Shown piece after piece: positions 35,848 through 44,299 of a DNA stretch of 64,000 nt (its first letter is position 1; each line of letters starts with the position of its first letter). Below the pieces are notes generated by a model. The model had not been told where the DNA came from and did not search any database. It saw only the letters and a program-made list of their open reading frames with translations. Position numbers and translations under genes: made by a program. The stretch covers positions 62,001-126,000 of the forward strand of contig CAIKAF010000020.1 in the NCBI GenBank assembly GCA_903825395.1, read 5' to 3'. Origin of the DNA: an uncultured Flavobacteriales bacterium (GTDB lineage Bacteria; Bacteroidota; Bacteroidia; CAIKAF01).

Positions 35848-36623
35848 AAATTACCGGTTTTTTCCCTGCAGCCTTTCTCTTCCTTGGTTTCTTCGCTTGT
35901 GGAGTGGACGACATGCCTCCGGCGGTTCAAATTCAAACTGAACTTATGCCAACATCGGTAGCCATGGGTGATTCCATGCGGATTGCCGTTCAGTTTACCG
36001 ACAATGAGGCCTTAAATCAGTTTAAAATTGACATTCACAGCAACCACGACGGGCATTCCCACGGTAAAACCCAACAGGCTCTGGCAAAATGGGATACGCT
36101 GATTATTGGAAGTTTGTCCGGAAGCTCGGATGCCATCGATTTTTCCATTAAAATTCCAACCGGATTTTTGCCCGGTCCCTACCATTTTACGGTGTATTGC
36201 TTGGATAAAAATGGAAATGAATCGTCGGCCAATATTCCGCTGCTCTTCAAAGATGCCACCGATACCGTTGCTCCGGTGGTTCAACTTCAAATTCCCATGG
36301 CTAATGCTACTATTTCCTCTCCGTTTTCTGTTCAGGCCAGCATTTCTGACCAACTTTCAGACGGCAGCGCGGCTTCAGAATTAAATCGGGTTGAGGTAAT
36401 TTTAAAATCCTTGAGCAGTCAGGAGGAGTTCGAGGTTGTGGATTTTAACGCTGTTCAGCTGGCCGGTTCATCTTCCTTGTACGATCCTTCCACGGGGCAG
36501 CTGAACATCAGCAATTTAACTATTCCGTCTGGGGCTTCTTCCGGCAATTATACGCTGTTTTTGTATGCATTCGACGCCTATTTTAACTTAGGCAAAGCAG
36601 AGGTTCAAATCGCGATTCCTTAA
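35844..36623 (+). CDS. DUF4625 lipoprotein
   Basis: A 259-residue lipoprotein (lipobox FFAC, Cys19). The first Ig-like domain carries the His-rich strand IDIHSNHDGHSHGK (about residues 55-70), a plausible metal site. A second beta domain covers about 145-259 and includes TDTVAPVVQLQIPM. DUF4625 proteins often follow a TonB receptor. The likely role is a surface or periplasmic metal-binding partner of the receptor (inferred). It ends the transcription unit and is followed by repeat copy C. Confidence 0.85.
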   Translation: MKITGFFPAAFLFLGFFACGVDDMPPAVQIQTELMPTSVAMGDSMRIAVQFTDNEALNQFKIDIHSNHDGHSHGKTQQALAKWDTLIIGSLSGSSDAIDFSIKIPTGFLPGPYHFTVYCLDKNGNESSANIPLLFKDATDTVAPVVQLQIPMANATISSPFSVQASISDQLSDGSAASELNRVEVILKSLSSQEEFEVVDFNAVQLAGSSSLYDPSTGQLNISNLTIPSGASSGNYTLFLYAFDAYFNLGKAEVQIAIP

Positions 36624-36667
36624 TTGGACAGGGGCTAGGCAGTTCAAATTTTATTTTAACGGAAGTT

Positions 36668-36816
36668 GGGCGGCAGCCGGGCTTTCAGGGGTAGTCCGCG
36701 GTTGCCAAACGGGCGTCCTTCGGGCTGCGGTGGCTCCTAAAGTCGCCTCCTCGCCGCGCGGCCGCTTCCGTTGGCACCCTTGCGGGCAACCCTCTTCAAT
36801 CCCTGCCGCGGGCGGC
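36668..36816 (+). repeat. Structured intergenic repeat, copy C
   Basis: Lies 44 nt after the DUF4625 stop, between convergent genes. Arms around 36689-36712 and 36768-36792 pair through TTGCCAAACGG with CCGTTGGCA and through the outer GTAGTCCGC with GCGGGCAAC. The apex GGC-TCCTAAAGTC-GCC is at 36732-36747. It ends in TCAATCCCTGCCGC and GGGCGGCC. Confidence 0.85.
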
Positions 36817-36838
36817 CTGAAAGGAAATGTGCTCTCAT

Positions 36839-38137
36839 TCAATAGCCCATCCGTATGCCGGTAATGCGCTGGTAAATGTCCATGGCTTTCCGGTCTGAAA
36901 ATCCGGATATGAAGTCCAATACCTGTCGAGCCAATTGGTAATCGCTGCTGGTGGAATCAATGGAAAATGGAAGCATGCATGCCAGATTTTTTAGTCGGCC
37001 GGAATTTGCTCCGGCTCCGTCGCGTTGACTCAAAGCCGCTTCCATAAACATGCCTGTCAACTTGGGCAACAATTCAAATCCTGCGGCCTGCAGTTCCAGA
37101 ACTCGACTGCTTTGATAGATATGCCGCGCCGAAAACGAAGAGAGCTGAGCAATGACCTTTGCTTTTTCAACCAGTTTGTCCAATGAAAGATCCAGCTGTC
37201 CCTCTTTTAGAGCATCGAAATGCTGTACATAGGTTTGACTAAATTGCCCAATTAATTCCCGAATGGCCATGGCGCGCAGCAACCCTGCTTGTTCATCAAT
37301 GCTCCGCTTGTTGAAAGATTCATTCAAGCTATCTGTTTCAGAGAGCAATGGCTCAACCAGTTCAATCATTTGCTGAATGGATACCAGTCCCATTCGAACG
37401 GCATCTTCCAGGTCAATAATTAAATAGCAAATGTCGTCGGCAGCCTCGACCAACCAACACAAGGGGTGGCGCATGCGGGCAAGGGGAGCCGAGGCATCAG
37501 ATTTTAGGTGTAAGGCATCGGCCATTTCATTAAAAACCTCTTTTTCCGATTGAAAATAGCCAAACTTTTTCTGGCTTTTCTTTCGGGCATCGCGCCCTTC
37601 GAACAAGGAGGGGCAGGGGTACTTGCTAAAGGCGCCAAGGGTGGCAAAGGTGGGCTTTAAATCTTTGCGTTGGGCCAGCAATCTGAATCCTTGGGCATTG
37701 CCCTCAAAATGTTCTAAATCGTAGGTTTCTTCTGCACTTAAGCCCGACAAGTGGTTGTGTTGAAACCACTCGCTCAGCGCCAATTCCCCAGCATGCCCAA
37801 AGGGCGGGTTTCCAATGTCATGGGCTAAGGCGGCAGCGGCGGCAATGGCTCCCCATTCAGAGGGGCTAGAGCCAATATCTATCCCTTGTTGATGGAGCTG
37901 GTAGGCGGTTTGCCTCCCAAGGCTTCTGGCCACACTGGAAACCTCTAAGCTGTGCGTCAATCGGGTGTGCACAAAATCATGCTCGGGCAAGGGCACCACC
38001 TGCGTTTTATTTTGAAGCGAACGGAAGGGGCTTGAAAAAACAATGCGGTCGTAATCCACTTCAAACTCCATGCGTTGTTCAGTGGATGAGATTGATGCTG
38101 ATTTTCCGGGCCGTTCCGGATTAAAATACTGGTTCAT
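36839..38137 (-). CDS. dgt: Deoxyguanosinetriphosphate triphosphohydrolase (dGTPase)
   Basis: A 432-residue HD-domain enzyme that releases triphosphate from dGTP or other dNTPs. Metal ligands are seen in HTRLTHSLEVSS and AHDIGNPPFGHAGE, with LVEAADDICYLIIDLEDAVRMG later. The start ATG 38137 (MNQYFNPERPGK) overlaps the rsmE stop by 4 nt; a longer reading would run into rsmE. Residues 1-40 contain the usual R-x(n)-F-DYDRI-FSSPFRSLQNKTQV block. Confidence 0.9.
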   Translation of the reverse strand: MNQYFNPERPGKSASISSTEQRMEFEVDYDRIVFSSPFRSLQNKTQVVPLPEHDFVHTRLTHSLEVSSVARSLGRQTAYQLHQQGIDIGSSPSEWGAIAAAAALAHDIGNPPFGHAGELALSEWFQHNHLSGLSAEETYDLEHFEGNAQGFRLLAQRKDLKPTFATLGAFSKYPCPSLFEGRDARKKSQKKFGYFQSEKEVFNEMADALHLKSDASAPLARMRHPLCWLVEAADDICYLIIDLEDAVRMGLVSIQQMIELVEPLLSETDSLNESFNKRSIDEQAGLLRAMAIRELIGQFSQTYVQHFDALKEGQLDLSLDKLVEKAKVIAQLSSFSARHIYQSSRVLELQAAGFELLPKLTGMFMEAALSQRDGAGANSGRLKNLACMLPFSIDSTSSDYQLARQVLDFISGFSDRKAMDIYQRITGIRMGY

Positions 38138-38859
38138 ACAAGTGGATTTATCATAGCGATTTGGTCTAATCCTTGGGCTTGGTTCCATTTGCAGACCATG
38201 GTCAAGGCAGCGGTCTCGCTCCGCAGCCGGAATGCACTCAGGCCCATGGGCTTAAACCCGTTTGCCAATAAGGTGGATACTTCAGCCGAGCTAAAATCTC
38301 CTTCAGGTCCAATTAATCCTATGGCTTCCTTGCTGTGATTGGGCCATTCTTCCAGTGGAGAGCCGGCATCTTGACAAAAGGCAAAGCGCCGAACTTCAGG
38401 CCAATTCTGTTGGCACAGCTCAGAAATGCCCATGGGGTCGAGCAGTTGAGGCATCCAATAGCGCTGAGATTGCTTGAGGGCAGATTCCATGATTTTTTTT
38501 AGCCTTGAAGCATTAAATCGATAGGCCATAGCCCTTTCTGTTCGAAGGGGAATGATGCCTTGAATGCCAAGCTCTACGGCTTTTTCAACCATCCATTCCA
38601 GGCGGTCGGCCTTATGCAGAATTCCCATACCCAGCCACAATCCGGGTTTAGCCTGAGCCGGCAATTCCCTAAGTACACGTGCGGTACCGCTGCTTTGGAA
38701 ATCGGATTGAAGTTCTGCTTCCCAAGCTTGCCCATTCCCATTGCACACTTGAATTAAACTGCCTGGTTTAAGCCGAAGTACACGGCCGGCATGGGTGCGG
38801 TCTTCTGCCGATATTTCGGCCATATTCCCTTCTACCTTTCCTAAAAACATGGAATGCAT
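38134..38859 (-). CDS. rsmE: 16S rRNA (uracil1498-N3)-methyltransferase
   Basis: A 241-residue SPOUT methyltransferase that methylates U1498 of 16S rRNA. An N-terminal PUA-like domain contains THAGRVLRLKPGS. The knot motifs are IGPEGDFSSAEV and LSAFRLRSETAALTMV. The usual ALLQALPKGDRMD-type stretch reads MGILHKADRLEWMVEKAVELG here. The start is probably ATG 38859, 3 nt after the -7 box; the next ATG is 38850. Confidence 0.92.
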   Translation of the reverse strand: MHSMFLGKVEGNMAEISAEDRTHAGRVLRLKPGSLIQVCNGNGQAWEAELQSDFQSSGTARVLRELPAQAKPGLWLGMGILHKADRLEWMVEKAVELGIQGIIPLRTERAMAYRFNASRLKKIMESALKQSQRYWMPQLLDPMGISELCQQNWPEVRRFAFCQDAGSPLEEWPNHSKEAIGLIGPEGDFSSAEVSTLLANGFKPMGLSAFRLRSETAALTMVCKWNQAQGLDQIAMINPLV

Positions 38860-38862
38860 GTT

Positions 38863-38870
38863 CAAAAGTA
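38863..38870 (-). promoter_or_regulatory. -7 box TACTTTTG of rsmE
   Basis: TAnnTTTG on the minus strand, ending 3 nt before ATG 38859. Its TTG is in frame with rsmE and could be mistaken for a start codon. Predicts a leaderless rsmE-dgt message. Confidence 0.5.
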
Positions 38871-38945
38871 CAGTAAATTTTAAGGTAAGAAATCATGTTC
38901 AACTCAGACCGTGTTGGTCATTCCCCTGAGTTGGGGTTTGAGGAT

Positions 38946-39089
38946 TGCGCCCCCGATTGAACCGGCAGGCAAGGAAGACCAAACCGTTCGCGGTAGGGGC
39001 GAGGAGGCGACGTCAGGAGCCACCGCAGCCCCATACCGCGCCGGTTTGGGCAACTTGACTACAGGTGAAAGCGGGATTAGGCGCCCCCC
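38946..39089 (-). repeat. Structured intergenic repeat, copy D (most divergent)
   Basis: Minus-strand copy starting 7 nt after the aldehyde dehydrogenase stop. Arms 39028-39049 and 38979-39000 pair (CCAAACCG with CGGTTTGG, GCGGTA with TACCGC, GGGGC with GCCCC). The apex GGC-TCCTGACGTC-GCC is at 39006-39021. The end blocks have changed (CGCTTTCA kept, TTCAATC kept, GGGCGGC replaced by GGGGGGCGCC), yet both outer ends changed together and can still pair (GGGGGCGC with GCGCCCCC). Confidence 0.8.
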
Positions 39090-39096
39090 AAAAAAA

Positions 39097-40491
39097 TTAA
39101 GAGAGAAGGCGGCGAAGTAGCTTCCATTTCCAAGGCAAATAGGGTGGATAGCGAACGGGAGGATCGAAGAGCCGGGACTTTTCGACGATGCTTTTTTGGT
39201 GGGAGAAACTTAGGAAGCCGGCCTCGCCATGGTAGCGGCCGCTGCCGCTGTGTCCGACTCCGCCGAAGGGAAGCCGAGGATTGGCCAGGTGCATCAAACA
39301 ATCGTTCACACAACCGCCGCCGAATGGTAAGGTGTTTAAAATCAAGTTGATGCGCTCTCGACGGCTCGAAAAAATATAGCAAGCCAGCGGCGAGGGTTGC
39401 TGCAAGGCCTGAGATAAAGCCGCATTCAAATCATCAAATTCGAGGACGGGCAAAATGGGACCGAAAATTTCTTCTTGCATTACCGCATCGTTCCAACCTA
39501 CCGGGTGCAGCAGCGTGGGCGATACAAAGCGATGCTGCAATTCAATGTTTCCGCCAAATACCACCGAACTGTCCAGAATAAAATCGGCCATGCGTTGAGT
39601 ATGCCGCTCGGAAATCAGTTGCACATAGTGCTCATTGTTTGAATTATAGGTTTGAGGGTAGGCCCCCAGGGCCACCTTTAATTCCTCGATGAAGGCCGCT
39701 TTCACACTGGATTCAACCCAAACAAAATCTGGAGCAACGCAGGTTTGCCCGGCATTTAAACATTTCGCCCAGGCGATTTTTTTAGCCGCTTCCTTCAAAT
39801 TGGCATCGGCCAAAACGAAAGCCGGACTTTTGCCACCCAGTTCGAGGGTGACGGGAGTCAGATTTTTGGCCGCTCTTTGATAAATTTCTTTACCCACTCG
39901 AGTGCTGCCCGTAAAGAAAATGGTATTCCATGGCAAATCAACCAGCTGTTGGGTTTCTGTAACTCCACCTTCAACCACATGGAATTCTTCCGCTGCAAAG
40001 TGAGAATTAATCATGTTTTTCATCGCCTCTGCCGTAGCGGGGGCCATTTCGCTGGGCTTTAAAACGACGGTGTTTCCTGCGGCAATGGCAGAAATGGCGG
40101 GAAGCAAAGAAACTTGATACGGGTAGTTCCAGGCCCCAATAACTAAGGCAGAGCCCAATGGCTCAGGCTGAATGTAACTTTTGCCTGGGAAATTAACCCA
40201 ACCATGAGGAACCGAGGTTCTGGAAGTCCACCGGTTTAAATGCTGGATGGCGAATCCAATTTCATGGTGCAAGAAGCCCAGTTCGGTAGCGTAGGTTTCA
40301 AACGCAGATTTTCCAAAATCCTGAAAAATGGCTTGAAACAACTTTTCTTCATGGTCTTTCAGAAGTTTGGAAATCAGGCTTAATTGCTGTTTTCGTCGTT
40401 CTACACGTTTTGTGTGTTGGCCTTGAAAAAAGTGCTGTTGTTGTTTCCAGAGCTGTTCGTAGGGATTGGTTGGGGAAGTAGCTTGGCTCAT
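39097..40491 (-). CDS. Aldehyde dehydrogenase (class 3-like)
   Basis: A 464-residue NAD(P)-dependent aldehyde dehydrogenase. The glutamate motif LELGGKSPAFV and the catalytic cysteine in NAGQTCVAPDFV are present, and the glycine motif is FTGSTRVGKEIY. The short length and N-terminus without a long leader match the fatty/aromatic aldehyde dehydrogenase (class 3) group. The C-terminus is basic (WKWKLLRRLLS) and may touch the membrane. Single-gene unit followed by copy D. Confidence 0.9.
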   Translation of the reverse strand: MSQATSPTNPYEQLWKQQQHFFQGQHTKRVERRKQQLSLISKLLKDHEEKLFQAIFQDFGKSAFETYATELGFLHHEIGFAIQHLNRWTSRTSVPHGWVNFPGKSYIQPEPLGSALVIGAWNYPYQVSLLPAISAIAAGNTVVLKPSEMAPATAEAMKNMINSHFAAEEFHVVEGGVTETQQLVDLPWNTIFFTGSTRVGKEIYQRAAKNLTPVTLELGGKSPAFVLADANLKEAAKKIAWAKCLNAGQTCVAPDFVWVESSVKAAFIEELKVALGAYPQTYNSNNEHYVQLISERHTQRMADFILDSSVVFGGNIELQHRFVSPTLLHPVGWNDAVMQEEIFGPILPVLEFDDLNAALSQALQQPSPLACYIFSSRRERINLILNTLPFGGGCVNDCLMHLANPRLPFGGVGHSGSGRYHGEAGFLSFSHQKSIVEKSRLFDPPVRYPPYLPWKWKLLRRLLS

Positions 40492-40527
40492 CGGCAGTAT
40501 GGATTACAGTTCCTGCATGTGCAGGGG

Positions 40528-41304
40528 TTATGGTTGATTAGAAGGAGGGTGGCGAAGGGCAATTTCTTGGCTGAGTAAGGTATAAATGCTGTTCCATGGA
40601 GCCTGGGCTTCTAGGCGGGCAAGGTGCTTCTGCATGGTGTTTTGATCGCGCCTCAATGCCGGACCGGTCTGAGCTTGGGCGCAACCCAACTGAATCGCTT
40701 TGTTTAGTGTCTCTTCCATGAGGGGATGCAGCAATTCAGGCTCAAGGCCAGCTTGTAGGCATAATTCTTCCGCTTTTTGCCACAGGATGTTGACAAAGTT
40801 GGAAGCCAAAACCGCAGCCAGGTGAATCTGTTGCCGATCGGATTCCGTTTTTGCTTCGGTGGGACAGCCCAAACTAGAAGCCAAGTGAAACAGCGCTTCG
40901 GTTACTTCTAAGGTGCTGCCTTCAACCAGAACGGGGATCTCGTTCCAGCGCACCGTGCTGGATTTCCGAAAGGATTGCAGGGGATAAAAAACACCGGAGT
41001 ACGTTCCATGCAGTACTTGGATGGAAGTGCTTCCTGAGCAGTGAATTCGAACTGAATTTCCCTCGGGAAGTTGCCGACTTACCTCGGCAATAGCGGTATC
41101 GCTGACGCAGAGAAAAATAAAATCAGCTTCATTCGACATCAGGCTGGGATGGTCAATGGCCTGGGCATCGACCCTGCTGGCTAAAATGTGCGTGGATTCA
41201 GCCGTTCTGCCGCAAAATTCAAGCAGAGTATGCCCGCAGCGAAACAAGGCTTCACTTAAATGCCAGGCCAGATTGCCGGTACCAATGATGCTAACCTTGG
41301 CCAT
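40528..41304 (-). CDS. Rossmann-like DUF2520 protein
   Basis: A 258-residue protein with an N-terminal NAD(P)-binding Rossmann fold (VSIIGTGNLAWHLSEAL) and a helical C-terminal DUF2520 domain (about residues 130-250), related in fold to ketopantoate and pyrroline-carboxylate reductases. The reaction is not established. The start ATG 41304 overlaps the ccmF end by 14 nt. It is last in the ccmE-ccmF unit. Confidence 0.85.
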   Translation of the reverse strand: MAKVSIIGTGNLAWHLSEALFRCGHTLLEFCGRTAESTHILASRVDAQAIDHPSLMSNEADFIFLCVSDTAIAEVSRQLPEGNSVRIHCSGSTSIQVLHGTYSGVFYPLQSFRKSSTVRWNEIPVLVEGSTLEVTEALFHLASSLGCPTEAKTESDRQQIHLAAVLASNFVNILWQKAEELCLQAGLEPELLHPLMEETLNKAIQLGCAQAQTGPALRRDQNTMQKHLARLEAQAPWNSIYTLLSQEIALRHPPSNQP

Positions 41305-43861
41305 GCTGTTTAAAGCGTTCAACAACGGCCATCAGGCTTCCGATAACCACTAAAAAACAACCTGCCCACAGCAGTTTAATCCAAGGGAAAACCACGGCTT
41401 TCATGATGATGAAATCATCTTGGTTCTGGTACTTTTTACGTTGCATTTCAACCTCGATGGTCGAGGTTTTTGGATTTATTTTTTTCACCTCGATTACTAG
41501 GCCATTTCCTTTGGCCGTATCGGGGCGGGTTTGCAGAGAAAGACCTTGAATCAGGAAGGAGGGCTTTACCGTATCCACATTTCCATCCAAATCACGAACG
41601 GTGAAGGTAGGGTACAATTGCAACTGCATCTCAGTAGGATTTTGGTCAATCTTAGCCCCAGGTTCAGAAGCAATGCCCTCAACGACGATGTACGCATTCG
41701 AGGAATACACCGTATCACCAATTTTAAGTTCAAAATGTTGGGGTTCCTCGTATTCCGGAGCAGAAATTCCAGCGCTTTTTCGTTTAAGGTTTTCCAAATC
41801 CACATAGGTAATGTGGGTGAAAACATCATGGGTTAAGAAGTGTTTGGTGGCAGGTTCAGCCACATTGCCCATGCTGGGGCTTAGAATGATGCGGGGGGTT
41901 AAGCTAAATGCCTTTTCCTGATTGGAAAAATAATCAATTTGGTATTGGGCAAAAGAGCCATCCAGGCTATCGCCTGCAAAAACCAATCGATAATCGGCCA
42001 TGGCCACGGTATCGCCTTTCATCAGCATGACATGCTCTTCATTTGAAAACTCCTCGTTGAGCGCTTTTAAATTGATTTGGTTTTGATTTTTAGACACATT
42101 TTGTTGCTGCCCCATGCTAATCACAATTCCTACCATCAACAAACCAAAACCGGCATGAGCAATTCCTCCGCCTGCTGCCAAAGGGTGCTTGCGTATGAAC
42201 CGGCGAATAAATATAAATCCGGAAGCGGCAGCAAACCATCCTCCCAAAAGAAGAAGGGCATCTGGCATTACTTTCATGGAGGGGTACAAGGAATAGCTGA
42301 ACAGGGTAAAGGCGAAGGCCACCAGGGCCACTTGCCCCAAGTCTTTCATTAGGGTGGCTGAATTCCGTTTGCCATACAGCAAATACAGAACCAGTCCCAT
42401 TCCGATGGACAGAAGTAGGCCAAACCACCATTGAACGGCATTGTATGCCGCTACGTCTCCAACGGCCATCGAGCTTCCCGTTAATTTATTAATGACGGGT
42501 TTCGAGGTTTCGACAGTTAGGTGAAGGGCCGAAACCGTAAGTACCAAGGCTCCCATCAACATCCAAAAATCTCGAGACCAAATGTTGTCTTCTAAAGCTG
42601 GGGCCGATGGACTTAGGCGTTGGTTCAAACCATAAATTCCCAAGCCGAACGAAAGCAGTCCATACAAGGTCCAAAGCCCATTCGAAATGGAAGAAAACTG
42701 GCTGGAAAAACCAAAGACAAGCAGAAGAAGACCAGCACTTAAATAGTAAAACCGGAATCGTTTATTGAGCACTAGGTAAACCGGAAGCGCCATGAAAAAG
42801 AAAAGGAAGAGCAGCAGTTGCCCAGTCAACCCTAAATCGGTGAAGGAGTGAACCGAGGCATCTCCCAATACTCCACTTCGGGTTAAAAAGGTAGAGTAAA
42901 GAACCGTTATAAAGCCAAGGATTAGGAAGACGGGAGCCAGTGTTAGAATGAGTTTGGATTTTTTAGGAATCAGCAGCATATGTGCTCCGGCGGTAAGCAA
43001 CAGCCAAGGAACCAAAGATGCATTTTCTACCGGATCCCAAACCCAAAAGCCTCCAAAACTTAACGCTTCATAGGCCCAAGCTCCACCCATTAAAATTCCG
43101 GCGCCCAAAATTCCTACGCCTAAAAATGCCCAAGGCAAGGCCTTTTTAAACCAAGAACTAAAATCCCGACGCAGAAATGCTTGAACCACAAATCCGAACG
43201 GAATTGTGGTTAAGGCAAAACCTAAAAAGAGGGTAGGGGGGTGAATGGTCATCCAATAGTTCTGAAGTGCGGGATTTAACCCACGACCATCGAGGCTTAA
43301 CAGATAATCGGGCAATTTTGTGAAGGGAGCATTCATCAAACTGGGATGTTCCCGAGTTAGGGTAAAGGGATAGGAGCCAATGGTAAAATCAATTCCCCAT
43401 TCCGGTATAAAAACCACCCGGCCCAAGAGCATGGTCATCAAAAATCCCTGAACCAACAGCACCGTGCCTAAAACGCCTGAATTGGTTTTGAAATTTCGAA
43501 GAAGGAACAATCCCAATACCGAATGCCAAAAGGCCCAGAGCAAAAACGAGCCTTCTTGGCCTTCCCAAAATGCGGCAAAAATATACGATTGGGGTAGGGC
43601 AGTATTGCTGTGCTTCCAAACGTAATAAAATTCAAATTGCCGGCTGAGCAACAAGCTGAACAGCAAAGCCACAATTAAGAACACACTGCTGCTATGAATT
43701 AAAAAGGCCAGTCGCCCCATGCCCGTCCAACTTTGTTCCAGGTTTGGCCTTAAAATGGATTTGAAAAAAGAAAAGGCTCCAAAAAATGCGGAGATAAGCG
43801 CAAGAATAAGAAGCCCTCGACCTAGGTATTCAGGCCAAATTTGTTCGTTGATAAATTCCAT
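41291..43861 (-). CDS. ccmF: Cytochrome c heme lyase CcmF/CcsA family
   Basis: An 856-residue polytopic membrane protein of the CcmF/NrfE heme lyase family. The tryptophan-rich heme-handling motif reads GGFWVWDPVENASLVPWL (near residue 270), with histidine-bearing loops around TIHPPTLFLG. A large periplasmic domain covers about 595-810, before a last helix. ATG 43861 (MEFINEQIWP) is preferred; GTG 43870 would overlap the ccmE stop as GTGA and add three residues. It works with CcmE in system I cytochrome c maturation. Confidence 0.88.
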   Translation of the reverse strand: MEFINEQIWPEYLGRGLLILALISAFFGAFSFFKSILRPNLEQSWTGMGRLAFLIHSSSVFLIVALLFSLLLSRQFEFYYVWKHSNTALPQSYIFAAFWEGQEGSFLLWAFWHSVLGLFLLRNFKTNSGVLGTVLLVQGFLMTMLLGRVVFIPEWGIDFTIGSYPFTLTREHPSLMNAPFTKLPDYLLSLDGRGLNPALQNYWMTIHPPTLFLGFALTTIPFGFVVQAFLRRDFSSWFKKALPWAFLGVGILGAGILMGGAWAYEALSFGGFWVWDPVENASLVPWLLLTAGAHMLLIPKKSKLILTLAPVFLILGFITVLYSTFLTRSGVLGDASVHSFTDLGLTGQLLLFLFFFMALPVYLVLNKRFRFYYLSAGLLLLVFGFSSQFSSISNGLWTLYGLLSFGLGIYGLNQRLSPSAPALEDNIWSRDFWMLMGALVLTVSALHLTVETSKPVINKLTGSSMAVGDVAAYNAVQWWFGLLLSIGMGLVLYLLYGKRNSATLMKDLGQVALVAFAFTLFSYSLYPSMKVMPDALLLLGGWFAAASGFIFIRRFIRKHPLAAGGGIAHAGFGLLMVGIVISMGQQQNVSKNQNQINLKALNEEFSNEEHVMLMKGDTVAMADYRLVFAGDSLDGSFAQYQIDYFSNQEKAFSLTPRIILSPSMGNVAEPATKHFLTHDVFTHITYVDLENLKRKSAGISAPEYEEPQHFELKIGDTVYSSNAYIVVEGIASEPGAKIDQNPTEMQLQLYPTFTVRDLDGNVDTVKPSFLIQGLSLQTRPDTAKGNGLVIEVKKINPKTSTIEVEMQRKKYQNQDDFIIMKAVVFPWIKLLWAGCFLVVIGSLMAVVERFKQHGQG

Positions 43862-43866
43862 GGTGT

Positions 43867-44259
43867 TCACAAATCCACGGTTTGAGTGGGCGCATCGTTG
43901 TATTTAGAAGGACATTTGGTCAAAATGTCACGGGCTTGGAAGGTTTCATTTTCCATTTGTCCAATCACAACGATTTGTTCTGACCGTTCAAAATCTTGAG
44001 GCCTAGGCTTGTGTAGAGCGACCTTACACCGCTTTCCGTCGTTGTCAATCATGGTGAAATGAAACAGGTTGGCCTCGGTATGCGGATCGTAAACCATTGG
44101 GGCATTTAAATCTAATTTTCCAGCAACATGGTAGGTGCGTGTGGGGTTTTCTATGGCCTCAGCAAACGAGGCGTAGGAGTCTGAATTCCCTAAAGCTACC
44201 AAAACCACACCTACAGATGCAGCTATTACCAACAAAAGAACCAAATGTATTTTTTTCAT
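43867..44259 (-). CDS. ccmE: Cytochrome c maturation protein CcmE, CxxxY type
   Basis: A 130-residue heme chaperone with one N-terminal membrane anchor (about residues 5-24) and an OB-fold domain. In most bacteria heme is bound covalently to a histidine in HxxxY. Here the position reads TKCPSKYND, giving Cys116 and Tyr120, the CxxxY variant known from archaea and Desulfovibrio. It is first in the unit ahead of ccmF. No ccmABCD, ccmG or ccmH is seen in this window. Confidence 0.88.
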   Translation of the reverse strand: MKKIHLVLLLVIAASVGVVLVALGNSDSYASFAEAIENPTRTYHVAGKLDLNAPMVYDPHTEANLFHFTMIDNDGKRCKVALHKPRPQDFERSEQIVVIGQMENETFQARDILTKCPSKYNDAPTQTVDL

Positions 44260-44276
44260 ACCACTTTACCGTTGCT

Positions 44277-44284
44277 CAAAGGTA
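44277..44284 (-). promoter_or_regulatory. -7 box TACCTTTG of ccmE
   Basis: Perfect TAnnTTTG on the minus strand, 17 nt before the ccmE ATG; predicted leader about 10 nt. Confidence 0.5.
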
Positions 44285-44299
44285 CAATGAATGCATGGT

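Noticed and set aside
36651-36842. Open frame on the minus strand through repeat copy C (Arg/Pro/Ala-rich)
   Set aside because: It exists only because the GC-rich hairpin lacks stops. Similar frames run through copies D (38911-39120) and E (53399-53783). They share repeat-encoded words such as RGEEAT and GATAA, but have no common start or full-length conservation.
38911-39120. 70-codon + strand frame over repeat copy D
   Set aside because: Repeat-derived, antisense to the element's orientation, and without a plausible initiation context.
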